A stretch of DNA of 64,000 nt, from the NCBI RefSeq assembly GCF_030283205.1, contig NZ_JASNWF010000029.1, positions 45,178 to 109,177 of the forward strand. Direction: 5' to 3'. The notes under the pieces were generated by a model that was not told where the DNA came from, made no database searches, and saw only the letters and a list, made by a program, of their open reading frames with translations. Both the position numbers and the translations under genes were made by a program. Shown piece by piece: positions 1-7,990 of the stretch (its first letter is position 1; the number at the start of each line of letters is the position of its first letter). The stretch is from Actinomadura opuntiae. Its GTDB lineage: Bacteria > Actinomycetota > Actinomycetes > Streptosporangiales > Streptosporangiaceae.

Positions 1-1185
1 GGACACCGACACCTTCAGAGTGCCGGCCCCGGTGCCGACGATCCGGTCGACCGTCCCGGTGGTGAGGGTGATCCTGCCGTCCGCCATCGCCGCTTCGACG
101 AACTCGGTGATGTACGCGACGGCGCCCACGCGCAAGGTGGCCAGCAGGCTCGCGGAGCCGTCGAGCAGCGCGCGCAGGTCGGACGAGGGGACACGCGCCA
201 GGACCTCGGGCAGATGGGGCTCCCAGGACTTGGCGATCCGCTCGGTCAGCACCGCCGGAGGCGTGGCGGGATGTTCCCGGGCGACGATGGCGCACGCCCG
301 CTCCCACTCGTCCTTGAAGCGCTGGACGAGGTCGTCGCGGCCTTCGTAGCCGTCGGCGTGCAGGCGTGGAGCCGGCAGCCTCAGCACGTGGTGCCGGTGA
401 TCCGGAGGATAGGTCCGGAGCGTCAGACCGGAACGCGAGATCATGTGGATCTTGCCCGTGTGACCGCGCCGGAGGAGAACCGAGGCGGAGTCGTACGCGC
501 TCAGCAGCGTGCCGATGATGGCGACGACGGCATCCTGCCGGAGACCGATGATTCGCTCGATCCCCCCGTCGGAGTAGGGATGCCGGACGAACGAGGGATG
601 GTCCTTCACCCCGGTCGCGAACGGGAGGTCCCGTTCCTCCAGGCCCGTCGCCAGGACGACATGATCGGCTCGCAGGGTCGTCCGGCGGGGCGCGGCGTCG
701 GTGTGCGGCACGGAATAGTTCTCGACCACGACATTGACGCGGCCGGCGTCGACCGCCATGTCGACCACCTCACCGTCGGCTTCGAGCAGCGTCACCCATT
801 CCGGTGCTTCGCGCGCCGCTTCTGCGAGACGGGCCGCGAGGTAGTCGGCGTAGATCCGGCGGGGCGCCGGCCCGGACTCGGTGAAGGTGAAACCGCGCCA
901 CTCGGGGGGCCACCCGGCCCGGTCGGCCTCGTTGTTGGCCCAGGCCACGAAGTCGTCGACGTCCTCCCGGAACATCGACATGCGGCCCGCCTGGATGTTG
1001 AAGACGTGATGCCAGTGGTTGCCCGTCCGGTGATAGGCGAGGCCGGCGTTCCGGTATTCGGGCCGCCGCTCGATCATCACCACCTGTAAGGGCTCCCGGG
1101 CGAACTGCAACAGGCGGACGGCCGTGGCGGTGCCGCCCAAGCCCGCTCCGACAATGACCACCGTTCGGGATCCTGATAACTCCAC
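1..1185 (-). CDS. FAD/NAD(P)-binding oxidoreductase-like protein, 3' end beyond window
   Basis: 395 codons are visible; the C-terminus lies left of base 1. The GTG start at 1185 begins VELSGSRTVVIVGAGLGG, placing a Rossmann GxGxxG dinucleotide fold at residues 13-18. A second signature, VVLATGLEERDLPF, lies near residue 190 and resembles the ATG motif of two-dinucleotide-fold flavoproteins. The layout matches the FAD/NAD(P)-binding (NAD_binding_9) group often found in actinomycetes; the substrate cannot be told. No strong Shine-Dalgarno is seen. A short dyad ACGAA-N3-TTCGT lies just upstream at 1206-1218. Its neighbour, a VOC protein, is divergent. Confidence 0.75.
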   Translation of the reverse strand, partial: MELSGSRTVVIVGAGLGGTATAVRLLQFAREPLQVVMIERRPEYRNAGLAYHRTGNHWHHVFNIQAGRMSMFREDVDDFVAWANNEADRAGWPPEWRGFTFTESGPAPRRIYADYLAARLAEAAREAPEWVTLLEADGEVVDMAVDAGRVNVVVENYSVPHTDAAPRRTTLRADHVVLATGLEERDLPFATGVKDHPSFVRHPYSDGGIERIIGLRQDAVVAIIGTLLSAYDSASVLLRRGHTGKIHMISRSGLTLRTYPPDHRHHVLRLPAPRLHADGYEGRDDLVQRFKDEWERACAIVAREHPATPPAVLTERIAKSWEPHLPEVLARVPSSDLRALLDGSASLLATLRVGAVAYITEFVEAAMADGRITLTTGTVDRIVGTGAGTLKVSVS

Positions 1186-1339
1186 GGTGCCCGCTCCCGT
1201 GTGTGACGAACGATTCGTAACAAAGCTACCGGGAACGCACTCCGAGCCCATGAACGGACCAACGTCCAAAGACCAAAAACGGGATTAATGCCACGACCTT
1301 TCGCCGTGACGTGACCGAAAAGCCGGGTACGGTGGCGTC

Positions 1340-1729
1340 ATGGCATGCCGCATCACCGAACTGGTCCTCGACTGCCGGGATCCCGAGACCCTCGCCGACT
1401 TCTGGTGCCGGGTGCTCGGCTACGTCGTCCTGGAGAAGGACGACAACGGCGACATCGAGATCGGGCCCGCCGGAACCGAGCTGGGCGAATTCGGGCTCAG
1501 GCTGGTCCTCAGCCGCAGCGACGAACCGAAGCGCGGCAAACTGCCGCTGCATCTCGACGTGAACGCGACCGACCGCGACCAGGACGAGGAACTCCAGCGC
1601 CTGTTCGACCTCGGAGCCCGGACGGCCGACGTGGGGCAGACGGGCGAGGAGTCCTGGCACGTCCTCGCCGACCCCGAGGGCAACGAGTTCTGCCTGCTCC
1701 GCCGAAGAGTGGCCCCCGAACCACACTGA
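1340..1729 (+). CDS. VOC (glyoxalase/bleomycin-resistance fold) protein
   Basis: A 129-residue single-module protein beginning MACRITELVLDCRDPETLA, with the typical DFWCRVLGY strand-helix start of the vicinal-oxygen-chelate fold and a C-terminal DPEGNEFCLL metal-site strand containing the conserved Glu. Members bind a divalent metal and act as lyases, isomerases or antibiotic-sequestering proteins; the substrate here is unknown. A TACGGT hexamer at 1328-1333 ends six bases before the ATG, so the mRNA is probably leaderless. It converges with the MFS gene that ends at 1745. Confidence 0.85.
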   Translation: MACRITELVLDCRDPETLADFWCRVLGYVVLEKDDNGDIEIGPAGTELGEFGLRLVLSRSDEPKRGKLPLHLDVNATDRDQDEELQRLFDLGARTADVGQTGEESWHVLADPEGNEFCLLRRRVAPEPH

Positions 1730-1744
1730 CCCCACCGGCCGCCC

Positions 1745-2977
1745 CTACGCGGCCACCGCGGAGGGGCGCCGGAGATGCGGAGTAGCGACCGCTACTACGA
1801 CGACGCCCCCAAGACAGAGCAGCCCACCGCTGACGACGGCCGCAGTACCCGAGGCGGCGTCCGCGACGAGTCCGGCGCGCATGTTGCCGATCTCGGGCCC
1901 CGCCTGGCCGACGATCTGCTCGGCGGCGCCGACCCGGCCGAGAAGCTCGCTGGGAGTGTGCGCCTGGACGACGGCGCCCCGCGACACCACGGACACGGTG
2001 TCAGCAGCCCCCGCCACCACAAGGCAGGCCAAGCCCGTCCACGGGCCCGGAGACAACCCGAACAGGACGAGCGCCGCGCCCCAGGCGGCGGAGCCGGCGA
2101 GCATGACCAGGCCGGGGCGGGGGAGCCGGGTGAAGGTCCCCGAGAGCAGCGACGCGGTCACGCCGCCGACCGCGATCGCAGTGAGGAACAGGCCGAGGGT
2201 GCGCGGGTCGTCGCCGAACCGTTCCGCGTTGATCAGCGGGAACAGGCTGACCGGCATCGACAGCACGGTGACGGCCAGGTCGGTGAGTAGGGCGCCGCGG
2301 ATCACCGGCGTCCGGACGAGGAAGGCCAGGCCGTCCAGGACTCCGCGCAGGCCGGGGCGTGCGGGGTCGTCGCCGGGGCGCATCGGCGGCAGGCCGAACG
2401 CGCCGTGGAGCGCGGCGGCGAAGGTGAGCGCGTCGAACAGGTAGCAGCCGCCGACGCCCAGGCCGCCCGCGATGAGCCCGCCGAGCGCGGGCCCGGCCAG
2501 CATGGCGCCCTGGAACGCGATGCGCCGCAGCGCCAGTCCCGCGGCGATCTGGTGTTTCGGCAGCAGGCGCGGGATGAAGGTGCGCGAGGCCGGCCCGCCG
2601 CCCGCGGTGAAGCACGCCTGGACCGCCACCACGGCGAGGATTCCGGCGGCCGGAAGGTGCCCGAGAAAGCCTTGCAGCGCCAGGACGAGCGAGCAGGCGG
2701 TCTGCCCGCTGGTCGTCAGCAGGTAGAAGCGGCGGCGGTCCACGCGGTCGACGAGCGATCCGGCGAAGAGCCCGAGCGCGATGAGCGGGACGGCCTGCGC
2801 AAGTCCGGCCGCGCCGGTCCATGTGGTGCTCTTCGTCGTCTGCCAGAGCTGGAACATCACGGCGACGAGCGTCATCTGCCCGCCGAACCCGGAGAGCGTC
2901 TGCCCGACCCACAGCCGGCGGAAGGTGGGTGACGTTCGTAGTGGGGTCGCGTCGAGCAGCAGGGTTCTCAGCTGCAC
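1745..2977 (-). CDS. MFS transporter, EntS/multidrug exporter type
   Basis: 410 residues with about 12 hydrophobic segments. It starts at GTG 2977 behind a strong GGGGGAAG ribosome site five bases upstream (VQLRTLLLDATPLRTSP). The N-terminal RRLWVGQTLSGFGGQM and the loop SLVDRVDRRRFYLL match the EntS-like branch of the major facilitator superfamily (siderophore or drug export by proton antiport). The reading frame stays open upstream into the next gene, but the ribosome site and the loss of membrane character fix the start here. Substrate unknown. Confidence 0.85.
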   Translation of the reverse strand: MQLRTLLLDATPLRTSPTFRRLWVGQTLSGFGGQMTLVAVMFQLWQTTKSTTWTGAAGLAQAVPLIALGLFAGSLVDRVDRRRFYLLTTSGQTACSLVLALQGFLGHLPAAGILAVVAVQACFTAGGGPASRTFIPRLLPKHQIAAGLALRRIAFQGAMLAGPALGGLIAGGLGVGGCYLFDALTFAAALHGAFGLPPMRPGDDPARPGLRGVLDGLAFLVRTPVIRGALLTDLAVTVLSMPVSLFPLINAERFGDDPRTLGLFLTAIAVGGVTASLLSGTFTRLPRPGLVMLAGSAAWGAALVLFGLSPGPWTGLACLVVAGAADTVSVVSRGAVVQAHTPSELLGRVGAAEQIVGQAGPEIGNMRAGLVADAASGTAAVVSGGLLCLGGVVVVAVATPHLRRPSAVAA

Positions 2978-3138
2978 GCGCTTCCCCCAGGCCGGACGCG
3001 GGTGGTTTCCGAATCCGACCAACAGTAAGCGGAGCGGGGTCAGCGGTGGTGGTCGGTGCGGGGGCGTTGCAGGACGAAGGTGTCGACGGGTAGGGGTTGA
3101 CCTTGTCGCGGAACGCCGACCAGGGCGGCCCTCGTGCG

Positions 3139-4320
3139 TCAGGAAGCCGCGCTTTCGAGGTCCCGGTCGGGGGCCGGGCGGCGGTCGCGGCGCAGGATGT
3201 AGAGCGCTATGCCCAGGCCCGCGAGGGTGAGGGCCGCGCCGACCAGGTACAGCGAGCGCGGGCCGGGGCCGTGGTCGATGACGGCGCCGCCGAGCCAGCC
3301 GGCGAACGCGGCGGCGACCTGGAAGCCCGAGGCGTTGACCGCGACGGCCAGCGTCGGCGCGGCGCCCGCGGCGGTCAGCACGCGGGTCTGCATGCCCGGG
3401 ATGATCGCGAAGGCGAGCAGCCCGAGGGCGAACACCAGCGGGACGGCGAGCGCCCGCATGCCGCCGGCCGCCCAGAACAGCACGAGGACGGCGGCCAGCA
3501 CGGCGAGCAGGCCCGCGAGAGACGGCATCAGCGCCCGGTCCGCCAGCCGTCCGCCGAGGAAGTTGCCGGCGACCGCGCCCGCGCCGTACACCAGCAGCAG
3601 CACGGGGACGGCGCCCTCGCCGAACCCGCTGACCTCGGTGAGCAGCGGCGCGATGTAGGAGAAGACGGTCACCACGCCGACGTTGCCGACGGCCGTGAGG
3701 GCGATCGCGAGCTGCACGCCGCGGCCCGCGAAGACGCGCAGTTCGCCGCGCATCGATCCCGTCGCGGCGGGGATCGCGGGCACGAACCGCAGCACCATCA
3801 GCAGGCCCGCGGCGGTGACGGCGGCGACGGCGGCGAAGGCCGCCCGCCAGCCGAGGTGCTGGCCGACGAGGGTGCCGAGCGGGGTGCCGAGGACGATGCC
3901 GAGGTTCATGCCGAGGGCGACCTTGGCCACGGTCGAGGCCTGCCTGCCCTCGGCGGCCGTGGAGACGGCGGTCGCGATGGCGACGGCGAAGAACGTCGCG
4001 ACGACGAGCCCGGCGGCGAACCGCGCGGCGAGCAGAAGGCCGTAGCCGGGCGCCACCGCCGAGCCGAGGTTGGCCAGCACGGAGACGGCCACCAGCCCGG
4101 CGATGAGGGGGCGGCGGGGCAGCCGCGCGGTCAGCGCGGTCACCAGCGGGCCGCCGACGATCATGCCGAGCGCGTACGCGGTGACCAGCCGGCCGGCGGC
4201 GGGCACCGGCACCGCGAGGCCGGCGGCCACGTCGGGCAGGATGCCCGCGATCACGAACTCGCCGGTGGTCAGGCCGAAGACCACCAGCATCAGGGACAGG
4301 ACGGGAAGCGGCACGCGCAC
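3139..4320 (-). CDS. MFS transporter, DHA1 drug-efflux type (AraJ/Cml-like)
   Basis: 393 residues and 12 predicted membrane spans. MRVPLPVLSLMLVVFGLTTG and the following ...EFVIAGILPDVA are characteristic of the DHA1 drug:H+ antiporter branch (chloramphenicol-exporter and AraJ-like proteins). The motif-A loop between helices 2 and 3 is TARLPRRPL. It is divergent from a MarR gene, with two copies of a palindrome in the 74-bp gap, which suggests efflux induced when the MarR protein releases its ligand-sensitive operator. The ligand is not predictable. Confidence 0.88.
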   Translation of the reverse strand: MRVPLPVLSLMLVVFGLTTGEFVIAGILPDVAAGLAVPVPAAGRLVTAYALGMIVGGPLVTALTARLPRRPLIAGLVAVSVLANLGSAVAPGYGLLLAARFAAGLVVATFFAVAIATAVSTAAEGRQASTVAKVALGMNLGIVLGTPLGTLVGQHLGWRAAFAAVAAVTAAGLLMVLRFVPAIPAATGSMRGELRVFAGRGVQLAIALTAVGNVGVVTVFSYIAPLLTEVSGFGEGAVPVLLLVYGAGAVAGNFLGGRLADRALMPSLAGLLAVLAAVLVLFWAAGGMRALAVPLVFALGLLAFAIIPGMQTRVLTAAGAAPTLAVAVNASGFQVAAAFAGWLGGAVIDHGPGPRSLYLVGAALTLAGLGIALYILRRDRRPAPDRDLESAAS

Positions 4321-4325
4321 TCCAG

Positions 4326-4354
4326 ATAGTTCGAACTCGTATAGTTCGAACTAT
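4326..4354. promoter_or_regulatory. Paired palindromic operator for the divergent MFS/MarR genes
   Basis: A perfect 14-bp palindrome, ATAGTTCGAACTAT, lies at 4341-4354. A copy matching 12 of 14 positions (ATAGTTCGAACTCG) lies at 4326-4339, centre-to-centre 15 bp. The pair abuts the start of the exporter gene (4320) and lies 40 bp before the MarR start, so one occupied site could shut both promoters. Confidence 0.75.
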
Positions 4355-4394
4355 CATTATCATGACTCGAATCATGGGCGGTAGACTGCCGGGC

Positions 4395-4829
4395 ATGGCG
4401 AAGGGGTCCGCAGCGGCGGGGGACGTCGAGATCGACCGGGACGTGTGCAAGCTCGTCCACCAGTTCGTGCAGCGGCTCGACGCGCACGTGCGCCGGGTCG
4501 CCGACGACCTCGGCATGACCGCCTCGCAGGTCGTCGCGCTGCGCGAGCTGTCCGACCCGATCACCGCCCGGGAGCTGGCCGCCCGGATGGCGTGCGAGGC
4601 GTCCAACGCGACGTTCGTCCTCGACCGGCTCGAACGGCAGGACCTGATCGAGCGCCGCCCGCACCCGACGGACCGGCGCGCCAAGCAGATCGTCCTCACC
4701 CCGGCGGGCGAGCGCGCCCGCGCCGGCGTCCTCGCGCGCCTGGAGACGCATTCGCCGCTCGCCCCGCTCAGCGGCGACCAGCAGGAATCCTTCCGCGACC
4801 TGCTCCAAGCGCTGCTCGCCGACCGCTAG
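4395..4829 (+). CDS. MarR-family transcriptional regulator
   Basis: 144 residues. The winged helix spans about residues 45-105: ITARELAARMACEASNAT is the recognition-helix region and ERRPHPTDRRAKQIVLT the wing. The ATG at 4395 is preferred over ATGs at 4362 and 4374 because a TAGACT -10 hexamer at 4382-4387 ends seven bases upstream, giving a leaderless mRNA; no ATG here has a Shine-Dalgarno. It is divergent from the DHA1 exporter and probably represses it and itself through the palindromes at 4326-4354. Confidence 0.88.
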   Translation: MAKGSAAAGDVEIDRDVCKLVHQFVQRLDAHVRRVADDLGMTASQVVALRELSDPITARELAARMACEASNATFVLDRLERQDLIERRPHPTDRRAKQIVLTPAGERARAGVLARLETHSPLAPLSGDQQESFRDLLQALLADR

Positions 4830-4845
4830 CACCCCCGGACCGCGG

Positions 4846-5724
4846 TCAGGCGAGGGCGGCGAGGGTGTCCCGGAAGCGGTGGACGAGCGGGTTGGTGTCG
4901 CCGGCGCGCCAGACGAGGTAGAGGGTCGTGTTCGTGCCGGCGAGCGGGCGCGGCGTCACGCCGACGCGGCGCAGGGCGCGGTGCGAGTCGGGCATCACCG
5001 CCCCGCCGAACCCGGCCGCGACCAGGGCGAGGACGGTCTGCACGCTGCGCCCTTGCGCGCCGATCCGGGGGACCACCCCCGCCTGGTCGCACAGCGCGAG
5101 GATCTCGTCGTGGGAGTGCGGCGACACCTCGCGCGGCCACACGACGAGCGGGATCTGGCCGAGCGCCGTCAGCGGCGCCGGGCCGGGCGCGTGCGCGAGA
5201 GGATGCGCCGACGGCAGGAACAGCGTGAGCGGCTGGTTCCACCACGGCCGGGTGGCGAGCCGGGCGTCGCGCGCCGGAAGCCGCTGGACGGCGATGTCGA
5301 ACCGGCCGTCGAGCACGCCGTCCGACATCTCCGCGTCGTTGAAGCTCTCCTCCAGCCGCAGGTCGACGCGGGGAAGCTCGCGGCGCAGCCGGCCGAGCGC
5401 GCCGCCGAGCGGGCCGTTGATCCCCGAGCCGGCGAACGTCACCGTCACGCGTCCGGCCAGGCCCTGGGCGGCGAGCCGGACGTCCTCCAGCGCCGCCTCC
5501 GCCTCGGCCAGCACCACCGAAGCCCGCTTCACCAGCGCCTTCCCGGCGGCGGTCGGGGTGAGCCCGCGCCCCTCGCGGACGAACAGCTCCGCGCCGAGGC
5601 GGCGTTCCAGCTCGCGGAGCTGGCGGCTGAGCGTCGGCTGGGTCAGCCGGAGGCGGCGGGCCGCGCCGCTGATCGAGCCCTCCTCGGCGATCGCGACGAC
5701 GTAGCCGAGCATCCGCAGATCCAT
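4846..5724 (-). CDS. LysR-family transcriptional regulator
   Basis: 292 residues from MDLRMLGYVVAIAEEGSISG. The N-terminal helix-turn-helix is typical (AARRLRLTQPTLSRQLRELE), followed by a periplasmic-binding-like effector domain from about residue 90. The longer frame from 5760 would add 12 residues lying inside the repeats, so 5724 is preferred. It is divergent from a carboxymuconolactone-decarboxylase-like gene. Two 15-bp repeats in the gap are the expected LysR activator sites, one immediately upstream of this gene, which implies autoregulation. Confidence 0.9.
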   Translation of the reverse strand: MDLRMLGYVVAIAEEGSISGAARRLRLTQPTLSRQLRELERRLGAELFVREGRGLTPTAAGKALVKRASVVLAEAEAALEDVRLAAQGLAGRVTVTFAGSGINGPLGGALGRLRRELPRVDLRLEESFNDAEMSDGVLDGRFDIAVQRLPARDARLATRPWWNQPLTLFLPSAHPLAHAPGPAPLTALGQIPLVVWPREVSPHSHDEILALCDQAGVVPRIGAQGRSVQTVLALVAAGFGGAVMPDSHRALRRVGVTPRPLAGTNTTLYLVWRAGDTNPLVHRFRDTLAALA

Positions 5725-5725
5725 C

Positions 5726-5772
5726 CATGCCTCCAAAGCATGGGAAGTATATCTACGCATGCCTCCAAAGCA
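5726..5772. promoter_or_regulatory. LysR-type binding repeats between lysR and CMD gene
   Basis: CATGCCTCCAAAGCA occurs twice, at 5726-5740 and 5758-5772, exactly 32 bp (about three helical turns) apart. The first copy continues into a dyad, CATGC-N7-GCATG (5726-5742); the second has a degenerate right arm. This fits the recognition-plus-activation site pair of LysR regulators. Confidence 0.7.
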
Positions 5773-5831
5773 GCCGAGGCGCCTTCTCGCGGCACGATCG
5801 AGTCATCGCAACCGCTTCTGAGGAGAACGAC

Positions 5832-6233
5832 ATGAACCGCGAAGAGCGCCACCAGTACGGGATGAAGATTCTGGAGCAGGTCGACGGGGAGGCGGGCCAG
5901 CGGATCGTCGACTCGCTCGCCGACGTCTCGCCCGAGCTCGGGCACCAGGTCGTCGCCTGGGCCTTCGGCGACATGTACGCCCGCCCCGAGCTGCCCGCCC
6001 GCGACCGCCAGCTCGTCACGCTCGGCGTGCTGGCCGCATTGGGCGGCTGCGAGCCCGAGCTGGAGGTGCACATCAACGCTGCGCTGAACGTCGGCCTGAC
6101 CGCCACGGAGGTCGCCGAGGCGCTGCTGCACACGGCGGTCTACGCCGGGATGCCCCGCGCCATCAACGCCACCCTCGTCGCCAAGAAGGTCTTCGGCGAG
6201 CGCGACCTGCTCCCGATCACGAACCTGTCCTGA
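5832..6233 (+). CDS. Carboxymuconolactone decarboxylase-like (AhpD-fold) protein
   Basis: 133 residues starting MNREERHQYGMKILEQVDG behind a clear GAGGAG ribosome site. The length and the pattern around ARDRQLVTLGVLAALGGCEPE and HINAALNVGLTATEVAEALLH match the carboxymuconolactone-decarboxylase/AhpD-like family. The usual CxxC peroxidatic pair is absent; a single Cys lies in GGCEPE. It is therefore more likely a decarboxylase-like or ligand-binding member than a peroxidase. Probably activated by the divergent LysR protein. Confidence 0.85.
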   Translation: MNREERHQYGMKILEQVDGEAGQRIVDSLADVSPELGHQVVAWAFGDMYARPELPARDRQLVTLGVLAALGGCEPELEVHINAALNVGLTATEVAEALLHTAVYAGMPRAINATLVAKKVFGERDLLPITNLS

Positions 6234-6249
6234 CGGCGCGGGCGGGCGG

Positions 6250-7242
6250 TCAGGTGAGGGCCGGTTCGGGGCTGCGGACGCCGCCGGACGCGTCCGCCGA
6301 GCGGGCGCGCAGGGCGCCGGCGGCGAGGAGCGCGACCCCGAGGACGGTCCACCCGGCGAGCACGGCGAGCGGACGGCCCGCGCCGGCGCCGTCGAAGAAG
6401 GCGGCCGAGCGCAGCAGCGTCACGCTCGCGCCGGGCGGGAGGAACTGGCCGATCTCGCCCCACGGCCTCGGCAGCAGCTCGGGCGCCGAGGTCGCGGCCG
6501 ACAACGGGTTGCCGACCAGCAGGAAGGTGAGGGCGCCGACGCCGAGCCCGGCCCGTCCGACGGCGGCGGCCAGGCCCGCGACGGTTCCGGTGACCGCGGC
6601 GACGGTGAACGCCATCACGCCGGCGATGGTCAGGTAAGGGCCGGGCAGCAGCGACATCCAGCCCTGCACGACGGCCGCCGAGCCGAACCCGCCGAGCAGC
6701 GCGAACAGCAGCACGCCGGCGGCCCGCCAGGCCACCCGCCGGACCGCGAAGGTCAGCAGGGCGGCAGCGGCGATCGACGACATGACCAGCGGAAGCGCCA
6801 TGCCGCCGAACCCGGTGCCGCGCGGGTCGTCGGAATCGGCGGCGACGACGTCCTGGACCGGCGCCGTGCCCGCGGCCGGGCTGCCCGGTGCGAGCTGCTG
6901 GGCGAGGGCGCCGAGCTGCTGCGCGACCACCGGGGAGGCCGCGGACGCGGTGAGCACGCGGACGCCGGACGGCGTGGCGACGATGGCGCCGTAGGCGTCG
7001 CGGTCGGTGAGCGCCCTGCGCGCGGACGCCTCGTCCGGCCGGGTCGTGATGTCGAAGGCGCCGGGCCGCGCGTGCGCCAGCCGTTCGGCGACCACGCCGG
7101 CCGCGGGGCCGGTGACGACCAGGGGGACGTGGCGCGGCGCGAGGTGGGCGGACGGCCATGCGAAGGCGACGATCATGACGAGCTGCAGCAGCGCGGCGGC
7201 GACGGCGACGCCCAGGGCGTGCACGGCGGGGGAGGACTTCAT
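6250..7242 (-). CDS. Integral membrane protein, ABC-2 permease/YhgE-like
   Basis: 330 residues. One N-terminal span (about residues 8-30) is followed by an extracytoplasmic domain of about 120 residues and then five or six spans from about residue 155. That topology is typical of ABC-2 type permeases and YhgE/Pip-like proteins. No ATPase is encoded alongside, so it may work alone or with an unlinked partner. It is divergent from a TetR gene; a degenerate copy of the TetR palindrome lies 16 bp upstream of its start, suggesting repression by that regulator. Confidence 0.75.
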   Translation of the reverse strand: MKSSPAVHALGVAVAAALLQLVMIVAFAWPSAHLAPRHVPLVVTGPAAGVVAERLAHARPGAFDITTRPDEASARRALTDRDAYGAIVATPSGVRVLTASAASPVVAQQLGALAQQLAPGSPAAGTAPVQDVVAADSDDPRGTGFGGMALPLVMSSIAAAALLTFAVRRVAWRAAGVLLFALLGGFGSAAVVQGWMSLLPGPYLTIAGVMAFTVAAVTGTVAGLAAAVGRAGLGVGALTFLLVGNPLSAATSAPELLPRPWGEIGQFLPPGASVTLLRSAAFFDGAGAGRPLAVLAGWTVLGVALLAAGALRARSADASGGVRSPEPALT

Positions 7243-7257
7243 GGCCCCTCCTACAAA

Positions 7258-7273
7258 AAGCGAATGTCCGTTC
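7258..7273. promoter_or_regulatory. Degenerate TetR operator copy before the ABC-2-like gene
   Basis: This 16-mer matches 12 of 16 positions of the perfect palindrome at 7321-7336. Its centre is 63 bp away, about six helical turns. It lies 16 bp upstream of the membrane-protein start at 7242. Confidence 0.55.
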
Positions 7274-7312
7274 TTTTAGTTCCCCGGGAAGCGTCGCACC
7301 GCGCCGCGCGGC

Positions 7313-7342
7313 TTGTCAAGAAACGAACGTTCGTTTTAGATT
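7313..7342 (+). promoter_or_regulatory. tetR promoter with operator filling the -35/-10 spacer
   Basis: TTGTCA (7313-7318) and TAGATT (7337-7342) are separated by 18 bp. A perfect 16-bp palindrome, AAACGAACGTTCGTTT (7321-7336), fits within that spacer. The -10 ends six bases before the tetR ATG, implying a leaderless transcript. A repressor bound here would block polymerase directly. Confidence 0.75.
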
Positions 7343-7348
7343 GGTCCC

Positions 7349-7960
7349 ATGCCACGGGTCAGCGAGGAGCACCTCGAACGCCGCCGCCGCCAGATCCTGG
7401 ACGCCGCGCGCCGGTGCTTCGTCCGCAAGGGGATCCACGAGACGTCCATGCAGGACATCTTCGCCGAGTCGGGGCTGTCGGCCGGGGCCGTCTACCGGTA
7501 CTTCAGGAGCAAGAACGAGATCGTCGCCGCCAACCTGATGGCCGTGGTCGGCGACCTTCAGGCGTTCCTCGTCGAGCTCACCGCCGGCGAGCGGCTGCTC
7601 CCGCTGGACGAGATCTTCGAGGCGCTCGCCGACAAGCTCACCGGCCTGTCAGGCGAGGACGGCCCCGTGCGGCTCGCCCCGCAGGCCTGGGCCCTCGCCA
7701 TGTACGACGCCGACCTCGCCGAGCACCTCACCGGGTCGTTCGCCGGGCTGCGCGACATCTGGAGCACCTACCTGCGGCGCCTCGTCGACGACGGGCGGCT
7801 GCCGGCCGGGACCGACGTCGCGGCCGCGAGCAAGACCCTCTTCGCGATCATGCCCGGTTACCTGCTGCAGCGGCTCCTGATCGACGACGTCACGCCGCAG
7901 GACCTGAAGCTCGGCATCAGGGCGCTCGCTCACAGCGCCCTCGTCGCGCAGCCGGTCTGA
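7349..7960 (+). CDS. TetR-family transcriptional regulator
   Basis: 203 residues. The helix-turn-helix is at about residues 28-55 (ETSMQDIFAESGLSAGAVYR and YFRSKNEIV), followed by an all-helical ligand domain. It is divergent from the membrane protein at 6250-7242, and the palindromes in the gap mark it as a local autorepressor. The transcript is probably leaderless. It converges on phoU with only 27 bp between stops. Confidence 0.92.
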   Translation: MPRVSEEHLERRRRQILDAARRCFVRKGIHETSMQDIFAESGLSAGAVYRYFRSKNEIVAANLMAVVGDLQAFLVELTAGERLLPLDEIFEALADKLTGLSGEDGPVRLAPQAWALAMYDADLAEHLTGSFAGLRDIWSTYLRRLVDDGRLPAGTDVAAASKTLFAIMPGYLLQRLLIDDVTPQDLKLGIRALAHSALVAQPV

Positions 7961-7990
7961 CCCGCCGCGCCCGCCGCGCCCGCCGGGTCA
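7958..7990. terminator. Short stem-loop between convergent tetR and phoU
   Basis: TGACCCG (7958-7964, containing the tetR stop) can pair with CGGGTCA (7984-7990, containing the phoU stop). The loop holds a 9-bp tandem, CCCGCCGCG. It could serve as a bidirectional terminator but has no U-tract. Confidence 0.4.

Noticed and set aside
1745..4699. A single 984-codon minus-strand open frame
   Set aside because: Only its last 410 codons form a protein (MFS exporter from 2977). The rest is the wrong frame across the DHA1 exporter and MarR genes, open because of high GC.
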